Shown here piece after piece: positions 29,289 through 39,981 of a DNA stretch of 64,000 nt. Origin of the DNA: Biostraticola tofi (GTDB lineage Bacteria > Pseudomonadota > Gammaproteobacteria > Enterobacterales > Enterobacteriaceae); the NCBI RefSeq assembly GCF_004343195.1, contig NZ_SMCR01000002.1, forward strand, positions 248,001 through 312,000, in the 5' to 3' direction. How positions within the stretch are numbered: position 1 is the first letter of the stretch; every line of letters starts with the position of its first letter. A program made the position numbers and the translations under genes. Under the pieces are notes generated by a model, which was not told where the DNA came from, ran no database searches, and was given only the letters and a program-made list of their open reading frames with translations.

Positions 29289-29343
29289 GTTCCCCGATAA
29301 GATGTTCTTCCTTAATGCGACATCGTACTTCTCGTCGGGGAAC
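29289..29343. terminator. Hairpin between convergent genes
   Basis: GTTCCCCGA (29289-29297) pairs perfectly with TCGGGGAAC (29335-29343) across a 37-nt loop. It lies between two convergent stop codons. It lacks a T run, so termination efficiency is uncertain. Confidence 0.4.
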
Positions 29344-29354
29344 GGCCTTGAACC

Positions 29355-30710
29355 TTATTGAGCCTGCGCCAGCTTGATGACCCATAGCTCGTTAAGCGAT
29401 TCCGGCTCTGCCAGCGGCTGCAGACCGATGCGCGTCGGGGTGGCCTTGCCGTCCAGCAGCAGATGACCCTGGCCATCGACCTGATAATCTTTGACTTTCT
29501 TCGCCTTAGCCGCCGGATTTTCCAGCATGGCTTCCAGGCCGAAATCATTGTCATTGACAACCGCGATGGTACGGTTATCAATCAGCGCCAGCCCCTCGGC
29601 TTTTTCCTGCCGCCAGCCCAGGCTGCGCAGATCCACGGCTAATTGTTTCTTGGCCAGGTGGATACCGCGACGTTGCAGGCTGGCGGCATCATCAAATTCG
29701 GCCGGCCGCTCTTTATCGAATTCAGTCAGATCGGTGGCCTGGGTCAGGTCTACGCGGTATATCCGATTACGCATGGTCTTATTCTTATCGCCGCCCTGTT
29801 CAATCAACAGCAGACGGTGGTTATCCAGCGCAACGATATCGCCGATTTTAGCGTCGCCGGTTTTTTTATACACGTCGGCATCAATCGGATAGGCGTACAT
29901 GGCCGTTTTACCGGTGGCGGGGTCAAAGCTCACCAGGCGGGTAAACAGCGCAGTGCCTTTGGTCTTTCCTTCAATATCCAGCGTACTTTGCACCGCGGCG
30001 ATGATCCTGCCGTCCGGCATGCGCGTCAGTCCCTCAAAACCACGGTTGGCCTGGCGCCATTTGATGATATTGGGCAGGCCACCCGCCACACTCTGTTCCC
30101 CTTGCGCCGCCTCGGGACCGTGCTGCTCCAGAATTTTGCCGTTAGCATCAATGCGAATGATAAAAGGGCCGTATTCATCACACAGCCAATAGCCGCCGTT
30201 ACCGTCCGGCGTAATGCCTTCGGTATCCAGGCCGCGTTTGTCGCCGGTCAGCGTTTTCAGAGTATCGTCCAACGCCAGTTCGTTGGTGGCGCCGATAAAT
30301 CCTTCCGGCAGCGGCAGACCATTGATCGGACCTTGGTTATCGTGCAGTGGGCGGGCATCGATGGCCACCGCCTTGTCGCCCGAAACGCGAAGGGTCATCA
30401 ACAGCGGCGTAAACGTCGGACTGGCGAATATTTTGGACTCTCGCTTGCCGGCTTTGGGCGAATCAGCGTTAGGGCCGCGGTCGGTGACGGTGGCAAATAT
30501 CAGGTCATTGCCTTCTTTGCGCACAAACTGCAGGCCAGATCCTACGCCGACCGGCAGGCCATGGGGAAACGCGCTGGACCAGGCGCCGGAGTAAGGGACT
30601 CTGGATCCCTCAGGAAATGTCACCACATACCGGCTGACTTCGGGTTCGGCGCCATGGGCGATCAGGGGAAGGCAGCAGCTCAGCGCCAAAGCAAGGCGTT
30701 TGATTTTCAT
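29355..30710 (-). CDS. Secreted esterase-like phytase-family protein
   Basis: The protein has 451 residues with a signal peptide (MKIKRLALALSCCLPLIAHG, cut before AEPE). The mature part has the repeats of the phytase-like esterase domain: VGVGSGLQFV, LIFATVTDRGPN, DTEGITPDGNGGYWLCDEYGPFIIRID, GFEGLTRMPDGRIIAAVQS, and EGLALIDNRTIAVVNDNDFG. These describe a beta-propeller exported to the periplasm. It may hydrolyse phosphate or carboxylic esters; the substrate is unknown. The start at 30710 was chosen over one 60 bp upstream because it gives a proper signal sequence. Confidence 0.85.
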   Translation of the reverse strand: MKIKRLALALSCCLPLIAHGAEPEVSRYVVTFPEGSRVPYSGAWSSAFPHGLPVGVGSGLQFVRKEGNDLIFATVTDRGPNADSPKAGKRESKIFASPTFTPLLMTLRVSGDKAVAIDARPLHDNQGPINGLPLPEGFIGATNELALDDTLKTLTGDKRGLDTEGITPDGNGGYWLCDEYGPFIIRIDANGKILEQHGPEAAQGEQSVAGGLPNIIKWRQANRGFEGLTRMPDGRIIAAVQSTLDIEGKTKGTALFTRLVSFDPATGKTAMYAYPIDADVYKKTGDAKIGDIVALDNHRLLLIEQGGDKNKTMRNRIYRVDLTQATDLTEFDKERPAEFDDAASLQRRGIHLAKKQLAVDLRSLGWRQEKAEGLALIDNRTIAVVNDNDFGLEAMLENPAAKAKKVKDYQVDGQGHLLLDGKATPTRIGLQPLAEPESLNELWVIKLAQAQ

Positions 30711-30811
30711 TGTTATATATCCGTTTTTGTCAGGTGTCAGATCTATATAGCAATCAGATGACAGCAACATGACAGCGCTACTTCAACTGGACGGTCAATG
30801 CCTCGATACCA

Positions 30812-32335
30812 TCAAACCGCCTTGGCATTGAGGAAGGGGCGCTGTTTGATAAGCCAGACAATGAACAACGAAATGATGACAGAGACAGCCAATAGCGCAG
30901 ACAAGGTGAATTCAAAAGCGTGCTGATATATCGCCGTTACGGAAAGCGGGATTGTGCCAATGGCATTACCGTCAGCATGGCCGGACATGATGTCGGCTAT
31001 AAATCGACGCTCGGCAGTCTGGTTAGTGAAGTGCAATTCAGGATAGCCGTTGACTGCCTTGGCTATGCCTGATGCAAGTAAGGAACCATATACCGCAACG
31101 GCAATGGCTTCACTGCCCAGGCGGAAAGTATTAAGAATACCGGCGGCCTGTCCCACCTGATGCTCATCGACCAGGCTGAGCGCGATGCCATCGACCAGCC
31201 CTGCCGATAATCCCATACCGGCACCCACCAGCAGCAGGCTTATCATCATCGCCTCTAGGCCTAGATGATGATGGCTGAACGTCCATAGCAAGGTCAGACC
31301 CGCCAGCAATAGCAACAGGCTGATTTTTAGCACCCCATCAGCTGACCTCCCTTTGGCTACCCATTTCGCTGCAAGCAGCGGAAACAGCAGTACCGGACCG
31401 GTTAAGGCAAGCATAACCAGCCCCGCCTTTAACGGACTGAGACTTTCCACTGCCATCAGGAAGGTAGGAAAATAAGTGAGTAATGGGACAAAGGCAAAGC
31501 TTGCAACCACTGGGATTAATATCATTCCCAGGAAGCGTCTATTTTTTATCAAGCGCATATTGATGATAGGGTTTTGGGCGTGTCGTTCGACATAGCAAAA
31601 AACAGCCATCAGCACTGATCCGGCGATCAATAAACTTACCGTCGTTGTTGACAGCCAGCCGGCGTGTGCGCCATAGGTAATCGACAGCATCAGGCACGAC
31701 AGCAACAGGATGAACAGCACCGTCCCTGTGGCATCCAGTTTTCGGGCAACGTTATTTTTGCTGTCATCGGGCAAGCCGGAGGAGATAATTAACACCAAAA
31801 ACAGGGCGATAGCATGGATAAGGAATATATTTCTCCAGTCGGACATCGCCAGAACCCAACCTGAGATAGTCGGGCCGAAAGTGATGCCAAGCCCAGCCGT
31901 GGTGCCGAACAGGGCAAAGGCTTTAGTGCGTTGTTGGCCGGTGAATGCCTTGACCAGAACCGCGCTGCCGCAAGAAAAGAGGGCGGCTCCACCCATACCG
32001 GCAATGGCACGGCAGATATCGAGTATATAAATATTCGGCGCTGCCCAAGAGGCTAAAGAAGCCAGGAGATAGAGAGCGGCACCGGTTAAAAACGATCTCT
32101 TGCAGCCAAAGATATCAGCCAGACTGCCCCAGACCAGCGTAAAGCAGGCAAATGTCAGGTTAAAGGCGTTGACCGCCCATTGCAGCGTCGCCGCATCGGT
32201 ATTCAGTTCAGCGCTTAACGCCGGAAGTATAATCGCCGTTCCTGAAATAGACGTGGGAACGACAAACACCGCCAGCAGAACACCAAACAAAATCATGCCC
32301 GCTGTCTGCCTCGGCTGGTTAAACTGATTTTCCAT
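30812..32335 (-). CDS. DHA2-family (14-segment) drug efflux MFS transporter
   Basis: The protein has 507 residues and about 14 membrane segments. Diagnostic stretches are SISGTAIILPALSAELNTDAATLQWAVNAFNLTFACFTLVWGSLADIFGCKRSFLTGAALY (motif A) and GTTAGLGITFGPTISGWVLAMSDWRNIFLIHA (motif C region). The family exports drugs or metabolites with protons. It is divergent from an ArsR regulator with a perfect palindrome in the gap, so it is probably the regulated efflux pump. The substrate is unknown. Confidence 0.88.
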   Translation of the reverse strand: MENQFNQPRQTAGMILFGVLLAVFVVPTSISGTAIILPALSAELNTDAATLQWAVNAFNLTFACFTLVWGSLADIFGCKRSFLTGAALYLLASLASWAAPNIYILDICRAIAGMGGAALFSCGSAVLVKAFTGQQRTKAFALFGTTAGLGITFGPTISGWVLAMSDWRNIFLIHAIALFLVLIISSGLPDDSKNNVARKLDATGTVLFILLLSCLMLSITYGAHAGWLSTTTVSLLIAGSVLMAVFCYVERHAQNPIINMRLIKNRRFLGMILIPVVASFAFVPLLTYFPTFLMAVESLSPLKAGLVMLALTGPVLLFPLLAAKWVAKGRSADGVLKISLLLLLAGLTLLWTFSHHHLGLEAMMISLLLVGAGMGLSAGLVDGIALSLVDEHQVGQAAGILNTFRLGSEAIAVAVYGSLLASGIAKAVNGYPELHFTNQTAERRFIADIMSGHADGNAIGTIPLSVTAIYQHAFEFTLSALLAVSVIISLFIVWLIKQRPFLNAKAV

Positions 32336-32460
32336 AATGCATTATCCCGCTTTTGCTGAGTTGATGTGACTCTGATCAGTCGATTGGTATCCGCCTCGGC
32401 GGCGTAGTATCATGGATACCGCACGTTAGTAAACCGTTGGTGGTTATGAATGTATCATAC

Positions 32461-32478
32461 GTTCGATAAGTATCGAAC
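32461..32478. promoter_or_regulatory. Perfect palindromic operator in the ArsR/efflux gap
   Basis: GTTCGATA-AG-TATCGAAC is an 18-bp perfect inverted repeat, 77 bp before the ArsR start and 126 bp before the efflux gene. Symmetric sites are what dimeric ArsR-type HTH proteins bind. It is the most likely operator for both genes. Confidence 0.6.
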
Positions 32479-32554
32479 TTGCTATACCATTGTTTTTTCT
32501 TTCACCATTGTCAATCGGTATTCATGCCGATAAACAATTGAAAAGGTTTTTCCC

Positions 32555-32887
32555 ATGGCGCCGAACCGACCTGATACATCACGACTATTTGATATCAATA
32601 AAGTTTTTAAGGCATTGGCCGATCCGATACGTCGAAGGATCGTTGGGGAATTGCTAAGGGATAAGCGGGGATCTGAGCGACATTGCTCGACTTTCGGGCT
32701 GACCGTCACCAAGGCGACGCGATCGCACCACTTCAAGACGCTGCGGGAAGCGGGGCTGATTTCGGTGGTTGATAAAGGGAATTACGCCGTCGCGGTGCTG
32801 CGCTGGGATGAAATCGAAGCCGGGCTTCCCGGCCTGATGGAATTGCTGCAGCATACCCTTGAGCCGATAGCGGCTGAATCCGTTTAG
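32555..32887 (+). CDS. ArsR-family HTH transcriptional regulator
   Basis: The protein has 110 residues. The winged HTH reads FKALADPIRRRIVGELLRD, then TFGLTVTKATRSHHFKTLREAGLISVVDKGNYAVAVLRWDEI. The single Cys lies before the recognition helix, so the classic arsenic-site Cys pair is absent and the ligand is probably organic. AAAAGG precedes the ATG. It is divergent from the DHA2 pump, which it likely represses. Confidence 0.85.
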   Translation: MAPNRPDTSRLFDINKVFKALADPIRRRIVGELLRDKRGSERHCSTFGLTVTKATRSHHFKTLREAGLISVVDKGNYAVAVLRWDEIEAGLPGLMELLQHTLEPIAAESV

Positions 32888-32942
32888 GGGCCTGCCCGGG
32901 ATAGGGCCGGCCTGAGTGGCTTAACCCTGTTATCCGCTTTGG

Positions 32943-33490
32943 TCAAGTAATGAACGAAATGCCGGCAAAGGCTTGGGCAATCAAAGCGCGGCTAACGGAA
33001 AGCGACCCGTCTCTGGTCGTCACCGCCCATCCGTCGGCCTCGCGTGGCATGACGCTCAATGGCCCAGCCAATATCACCTAATCGCGCCCCTGGACAAACG
33101 GACTGAATACCCTTCCACATCGCTTCATAGGCAGTACGCACCCGCTTCCTGATGCTCAGACCGACCTCGCCAACCGGATAGGTTTTACTGGAGTCGGCGA
33201 TATAGCCGTTCTTTTCAAGCGTAATATCGAGATTGACGATATCTCCGGCCTGGAGCACAACAAGTTCGGCGGGAACGCCGTGGCAGACGACATCATTTAT
33301 CGATGCGTTCAATACGTAACCATAACCATATTGTCCCTTGCTGGCGCGACGCGCCTGGAGGTCTTGTACAATAAATCGCTAAACCAACTGATCGATAGCC
33401 AAGGTGGACATGCCCGGTAGCGGGATGCCATCAAGCATGTCAAATACGCGTGCCGGCAGTCGACCTGAGTTAACCCGCAGGCGGCCTTCT
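32943..33490 (-). pseudogene. Decayed type I methionine aminopeptidase
   Basis: Reading leftward, the N-terminal region (PLPGMSTLAIDQLV) ends in an in-frame TAG near 33377. The same frame then continues RRASKGQYGYGYVLNASINDVVCHGVPAELVVLQAGDIVNLDITLEKNGYIADSSKTY, with the conserved His and first metal Asp. After GDIGWAIERHA (near 33050) about a third of the enzyme, including the remaining metal ligands, is missing. A shifted frame resumes at READGWAVTTRDGSLS, the usual C-terminal stretch. So there is one nonsense mutation and one internal deletion with frameshift. The 5' end abuts or overlaps the next gene. Confidence 0.8.
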
Positions 33491-33491
33491 T

Positions 33492-35288
<1,797 letters not shown>

Positions 35289-35306
35289 GCAAAACTCCAT
35301 TGACTG

Positions 35307-36062
35307 TCAGTGGGCAGGTGGGGAGGAACCGACACTGTATACCCCGAGCGCGCTCAGCAGGCGTTGCCGGTGCTGCTGGCGGACCTCAGGCAATTGGTGA
35401 ATATCCGGTTCTATCGCCAGCTCAAGGGCAATTTCGCCATTTTCCAATACGATAACCCGTTGAGACAGTGAAATCGCTTCATCCACGTCATGGGTCACCA
35501 GCAGCACGGCCGGCTGATGCTGCAGGCAAAGTTGTTGCAGCAAGGCCTGCATATTCAGGCGGGTCAGCGCGTCAAGTGCGCCGAACGGCTCGTCGGCCAG
35601 CAGCAGGGCGGGCTGTCGAACCAGGCATCGTGCCAGCGCAGCGCGCTGCTGTTCACCGCCTGACAAGGTGTTGGGCCAGTCATTTTCACGCCCGCCCAGC
35701 CCGACTTCCGCCAGCGCCTGCAGGCCGCGAGAGCGGCTATTGCGGGATCTTTCCCCCAGCACGATATTATCCAGCAGCCGCAGCCACGGCAGCAACCTAG
35801 AATCCTGAAACGCCACCGCACAATTCTCAGGTACCCGTAATGCTCCGCTGCCGGCTACCTGACTATCAAGATGGGCCAGCGCCTTGAGCAAGGTGCTTTT
35901 GCCAGAACCGCTGCGGCCGAGCAGCGCCACGAATTCACCAGGCTTGATAGTCAGATTGATATTGCTCAACACCTGCCGGCCGTCAAAACTGCGGGCCAGT
36001 CTTGAGATGCTGACGATCGGTTCACTTTTTTCCGGGCTCAATTGCCCAGGCTGTTGCGCCAT
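35307..36062 (-). CDS. NitT/TauT-type ABC transporter ATPase (SsuB-like)
   Basis: The protein has 251 residues. Walker A is GRSGSGKST, the Q-loop is AVAFQDSRLLPWLRLLDNI, the signature is LSGGEQQRAALARCLVRQPALLLADEPFGALD, and the H-loop is LLVTHDVDEA. This is the SsuB/TauB type. The start overlaps the permease gene by 25 bp. It powers uptake of a sulfonate-like or other small organic anion. Confidence 0.88.
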   Translation of the reverse strand: MAQQPGQLSPEKSEPIVSISRLARSFDGRQVLSNINLTIKPGEFVALLGRSGSGKSTLLKALAHLDSQVAGSGALRVPENCAVAFQDSRLLPWLRLLDNIVLGERSRNSRSRGLQALAEVGLGGRENDWPNTLSGGEQQRAALARCLVRQPALLLADEPFGALDALTRLNMQALLQQLCLQHQPAVLLVTHDVDEAISLSQRVIVLENGEIALELAIEPDIHQLPEVRQQHRQRLLSALGVYSVGSSPPAH

Positions 36063-36850
36063 GACAGCACTCTCCTTTCGATTGCCCGCACCGCGCCATC
36101 CGATACCAGGCCAAACAACGCGTACAGCACCAGTCCGACCATAATGATATCTGTTTGCCCATAGGCGCGGGCGCGCGTCATCAGATAGCCGATACCGGAG
36201 GTGGCATTGATTTGTTCAACCACCACTAACGATGTCCATGAATGGGCGACCGCCAACCGTAAGCCGGTAAAAAATCCAGGCATTGCACCCGGCAGGGCGA
36301 CGCGGCGGATAAAGGTCCACCGGCGGAGCTTCAGGGTTTCCGCCAGCTCGATAAAGCGGGCATCAACCCCTCGCAGTGCAGCATGGGTATTGATATAAAT
36401 CGGGATGAGAACGCTGAGCATAATAAGGGTGATTTTCGTGGCTTCGCCAATACCCAGCCAGATAATGAACAGCGGGATCATCGCCAGCGTGGGAATGGCG
36501 CGTTTGATTTGCATCGGCCCATCAATCAGCGATTCACCGATGCGGCTCAGCCCGGAGCATAATGCCAGTACCACGCCAATCAAGGCGCCCAGCGCCAGGG
36601 CGGTGAAAGCACGCCAGGCCGAAATCTGGATACTCGGGCCCAGCCTGCCGTCTTCTATCAGTTTCTCAAAGGTGGTTAATACCCTGGCAGGCGAGGGCAG
36701 GGTCATACTGTCCACCCAGCCGAAGCCAGAAGCCAATTGCCATAAAATCAGTAATAGCAATGGCCCCAGCGTACGCCAGGGCCAGGTTGAACGCGCCGGC
36801 GTCAGGCGCCGGACTCTGCGTGGGTCAGTCTGAGTAGCCTTACTGTGCAT
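36038..36850 (-). CDS. NitT/TauT-type ABC transporter permease (SsuC-like)
   Basis: The protein has 270 residues and about six membrane segments. IDGPMQIKRAIPTLAMIPLFIIWLGIGEATKITLIMLSVLIPIYINTHAALRGVD and the SWTSLVVVEQINATSGIGYLM loop are typical of SsuC/TauC permeases, including the cytoplasmic EAA-type contact helix. The start lies 11 bp inside the binding-protein gene, so the two are translationally coupled. Confidence 0.88.
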   Translation of the reverse strand: MHSKATQTDPRRVRRLTPARSTWPWRTLGPLLLLILWQLASGFGWVDSMTLPSPARVLTTFEKLIEDGRLGPSIQISAWRAFTALALGALIGVVLALCSGLSRIGESLIDGPMQIKRAIPTLAMIPLFIIWLGIGEATKITLIMLSVLIPIYINTHAALRGVDARFIELAETLKLRRWTFIRRVALPGAMPGFFTGLRLAVAHSWTSLVVVEQINATSGIGYLMTRARAYGQTDIIMVGLVLYALFGLVSDGAVRAIERRVLSWRNSLGN

Positions 36851-37856
36851 GAGCCGCCTGCTGGATTACCGCATCAAAACGGGAGTCAAACTCAGCCTTG
36901 GCATCGACTTTATGGTCGATACTGCCCGATTTAAGCAGCAGGTCTGCCGTATGCTGCTGGACGGCAAACAGTGCCTGGTCGATGCGCGGAAAGGCGGTAG
37001 GGCCGGCAACCCGGTTAATCAATTCACCCTCAGACTGCGTCAGCCCCTGATTCTTGACATAATAGTCGGTCACCCACTGGGCAGGATGTTGATTAGCCCA
37101 TTGCCAGCCTTTAACCCAATGCGCTACAAACTCACGCAGGGCCGCCGCTTTAGCCGGGTCTTCCACCGCGCTGCGGCGGGCATAGAGATATCGCAATCCG
37201 GTCGAACCGCCGGCGGTCACCTCGGTACCCAGTACGGTGCCGCCCTTGTCTTTATACGCGTTGACATATTGTGTCAGATTGGGCTCTTTCAGCGCGGCGG
37301 CATCAACCTCATTTGAACGAACCGCATCGGTAAAGGTGCCGGTCTGCAGGGTAACCAGTTTAACCTCCGTCGGTTGCAATCCCGCCTTTTCCAGGACGCG
37401 ATACAGGTAGGCTTCACGTCCGGTACCCGGTGCATTGGCAATGCGCTTGCCGCGTAAATCCGCCAGGCTGCGGATCTGGCCCTCTGGCGCGATGGCCAGC
37501 TGGTATTCACGGTCACTGTTTCGCTGGACCCCCACGATCAGTACGTCATTGCCATTAGCCTGAGCCTGAATCGGCGGGGCATCGCCGACCACGGCGACAT
37601 CAACCGCGCCCGCCCGAAAGGCCTCCAGGATTTCAGGACCATCGCTGAAGTTACCAAAGTGCACTTTAGCCGATAACCGGTCTATCTGGCCGGACGCGTT
37701 GAACAGCGTCTGCAGTACTTCATCCTGATCGGCGACATTGAGTTGTGTCCCGGCCGGAACGGTTGCCGGTAACGGTTGGGTAAGGGGCAATACGGCCGCT
37801 GTGGCCGCATTGGCAGTAATAAACAGCGTCAGCGCAAGTGATGAAAAGCGTTTCAT
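36840..37856 (-). CDS. NitT/TauT-type periplasmic binding protein (SsuA-like)
   Basis: The protein has 338 residues with a signal peptide MKRFSSLALTLFITANAATA. The mature part carries VHFGNFSDGPEILEAFRAGAVDVAVVGDAPPIQAQANG, DLRGKRIANAPGTGREAYLYRVL and TLQTGTFTDAVRSNEVDAAALKEPNL, the pattern of sulfonate-binding proteins. It is first in the operon with permease, ATPase and GntR. No SsuD/SsuE monooxygenase is present here, so the ligand is not certain to be a sulfonate. Confidence 0.85.
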   Translation of the reverse strand: MKRFSSLALTLFITANAATAAVLPLTQPLPATVPAGTQLNVADQDEVLQTLFNASGQIDRLSAKVHFGNFSDGPEILEAFRAGAVDVAVVGDAPPIQAQANGNDVLIVGVQRNSDREYQLAIAPEGQIRSLADLRGKRIANAPGTGREAYLYRVLEKAGLQPTEVKLVTLQTGTFTDAVRSNEVDAAALKEPNLTQYVNAYKDKGGTVLGTEVTAGGSTGLRYLYARRSAVEDPAKAAALREFVAHWVKGWQWANQHPAQWVTDYYVKNQGLTQSEGELINRVAGPTAFPRIDQALFAVQQHTADLLLKSGSIDHKVDAKAEFDSRFDAVIQQAAHAQ

Positions 37857-38247
37857 GTTATCCCTTAAGTGAAGTCAATGGAGTTGTTACAAAATGTCAA
37901 ATTGAATTCAAAATTCATTTTTACGTTATCGCGGCGCAACCGGCGAGTAAACGAACGAATAGGGATAACTTTTGCTGGATTTCGGCAATGGGTGGTCAGC
38001 AGCCATTGCCTGGAGATCGTGTTAAGCGGGTATTAGAAGCCGTTTTATGGCAATTCATTTGACTTCGACCCTGTATTTATCCATTTCTGCCTTATATGCA
38101 AATAACGAAAATAGATATGACAATATATCCATTCCGACTGTGTGGGATTTTGATATAGTCCTCGGCGTTATTAATAGTTCTTATAATTAAACTTATTTCT
38201 AAGCATAAAATACCTGCGGCACTCACCCGGCGTTTTATACTCAAATA
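37857..38247. other. Divergent promoter region between two ABC operons
   Basis: About 390 bp separating the leftward Ssu-like operon from the rightward Dpp-like operon. It is AT-rich toward the right end. No clear repeat, operator or small ORF with a ribosome site was recognised. It must contain both promoters. Confidence 0.5.
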
Positions 38248-39945
38248 ATGATAAGGGTTAGGGATTTGAACACCTCATCTGGCAGACATCACTTTCTATT
38301 TTCCAAGGTATTTGCAGCATTATTTCTCACCCTGGCTTTAACGCCGGTCCATGGGCAAGCATTGCAGGAAGGCATCACTCCGGCCACTAATCCTGCGGCC
38401 GTACCCACCGCGGCCACACAGCGAAAAGATACCCTGGTAGCCGGCATCTCCGAGCCCCAGGGGATATTCAACCCGTATTTCTTTACTAACGGCTGGGATG
38501 AGAACGTCACCAGCGTCATTTTTGCCCGCTTAATCGGCTGGGACAGTCACGGCAAGCTGGTGCCTGAATTGGCCGAGTCATGGCAGGTCAGCGACGATAA
38601 TAAAACCTATACCATTACCCTGCGTCCAGGGTTGGTCTATAGCGATAATTCGCCGGTGACGGCTGCCGATATCGCGTTTACTTTAACGCTACTATATGAC
38701 CCGGCCTACGACGGTGAATTTGATATCTCACTGGCCCATATCGCCGGCGGGGATGAATATAAAGCAGGCAAGGCCGACAGCATCTCGGGTATTGAGGTGC
38801 TGGACCATCGCACGGTCAGAATAACCACCACCGAACCTGGCGCCACCACCTTGCAGACCATCGGCGGGCCGATACTGTCCAAAGCCTACTATGGCAAAGG
38901 ATACCAGCGCGGCAAACTGGATTATATCCGCACCCTGCACGGCAAGCCGCTGGGCAATGGTCCTTATATTTATGATAAATACATTCCGGGCCAGGAAATT
39001 CGTTTTCATGCCAACCCGCATTATTTTGCTGGCCAGCCGGCAATGGCGCGCTTTATTTATCGCGTGACCAATCCGGCCACCAATTTCCAACTGTTCCAGA
39101 CCGGTGAAACGGATTATGACGGTTTTACCTCAAAACCAGATGATATCGAGCAGCTCAAGCTGCTGGAATTTGCCAATATTAATCTTTACGGCTCCAGCGA
39201 TTACAGCATGGTGGCCTTCAACCATAAACGGCCGGCGCTGAAAGATGCCCGCGTGCGCCAGGCACTGATTTATGGGCTCGACCGTCAGAAATTGATCCAT
39301 GTGGTGTATCAGGGCTACGGTAAAGTAGCCAATGAGCCTATCGCGCCGATTTCATGGGCTTATGATACCCAAGGCATTAATGAATATGCCTATGACCGGC
39401 AAAAGGCTGGCCAGTTGCTCGATGAGGCCGGTTGGAAAAAAGGCGCCAACGGCATTCGCGAAAAAGACGGTCATCCTCTTGAGCTGACGCTCTTGGTCAC
39501 CAAGAAGCTCATCAATGATGCCCTGGTGCCGATTGCCAAAGAAAACTACCGCCAGCTCGGCATCATCCTCAAACCTGAGGTATTAGATTTCAATGCGCTG
39601 CTGGCGCGGCAAAAAAGCGGCAATTATGACTTGGCTTCTTACAGCACCAGTACCTTGAATGATCCTCATGATGGTGTGCGAGAGTTCCAAACCCGCGAAA
39701 GCAAAATCGGCTACAGCAATCCTGAGGTCGATCGGCTGGTGGCCCAGGGCAACGCCGTGCTTGATCCCGCCCAGCGGCGCCCGGTTTATCATCAGCTTTA
39801 TCAGGTATTGGCGCAGGATCCGCCGGTCATTCTGCTTGGCTACCGCTATATCCTTTCGGCCAGCAGCGCCCGGGTCAACGGGTTCACACCGGACATCTAC
39901 AACGGACTGGTAGGCAGCCTGCCGCGGGTCAAACTCGCCCAGTGA
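38248..39945 (+). CDS. Peptide/opine-type ABC transporter, periplasmic binding protein (SBP family 5)
   Basis: The protein has 565 residues with an N-terminal export signal (FLFSKVFAALFLTLALTPVHGQA). The body has the family 5 motifs NVTSVIFARLIGWDSHGKLVPELAESWQVSDDNKTYTITLRPGLVYSDNSPVTAADIAFT and the ALKDARVRQALIYGLDRQKLI segment. Such proteins bind di- or oligopeptides, nickel chelates or opines. It is first of a five-gene ABC operon and is not a close DppA match, so the ligand is open. Confidence 0.87.
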   Translation: MIRVRDLNTSSGRHHFLFSKVFAALFLTLALTPVHGQALQEGITPATNPAAVPTAATQRKDTLVAGISEPQGIFNPYFFTNGWDENVTSVIFARLIGWDSHGKLVPELAESWQVSDDNKTYTITLRPGLVYSDNSPVTAADIAFTLTLLYDPAYDGEFDISLAHIAGGDEYKAGKADSISGIEVLDHRTVRITTTEPGATTLQTIGGPILSKAYYGKGYQRGKLDYIRTLHGKPLGNGPYIYDKYIPGQEIRFHANPHYFAGQPAMARFIYRVTNPATNFQLFQTGETDYDGFTSKPDDIEQLKLLEFANINLYGSSDYSMVAFNHKRPALKDARVRQALIYGLDRQKLIHVVYQGYGKVANEPIAPISWAYDTQGINEYAYDRQKAGQLLDEAGWKKGANGIREKDGHPLELTLLVTKKLINDALVPIAKENYRQLGIILKPEVLDFNALLARQKSGNYDLASYSTSTLNDPHDGVREFQTRESKIGYSNPEVDRLVAQGNAVLDPAQRRPVYHQLYQVLAQDPPVILLGYRYILSASSARVNGFTPDIYNGLVGSLPRVKLAQ

Positions 39946-39981
39946 CAGGGCGCGTCTCGTCAGAGGCTGCAAGGATCCACC

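Noticed and set aside
29643-30761. 372-codon open frame on the + strand antisense to the phytase-like esterase
   Set aside because: It is a shadow frame of a well supported exported protein on the other strand. It has no family match and no ribosome site.
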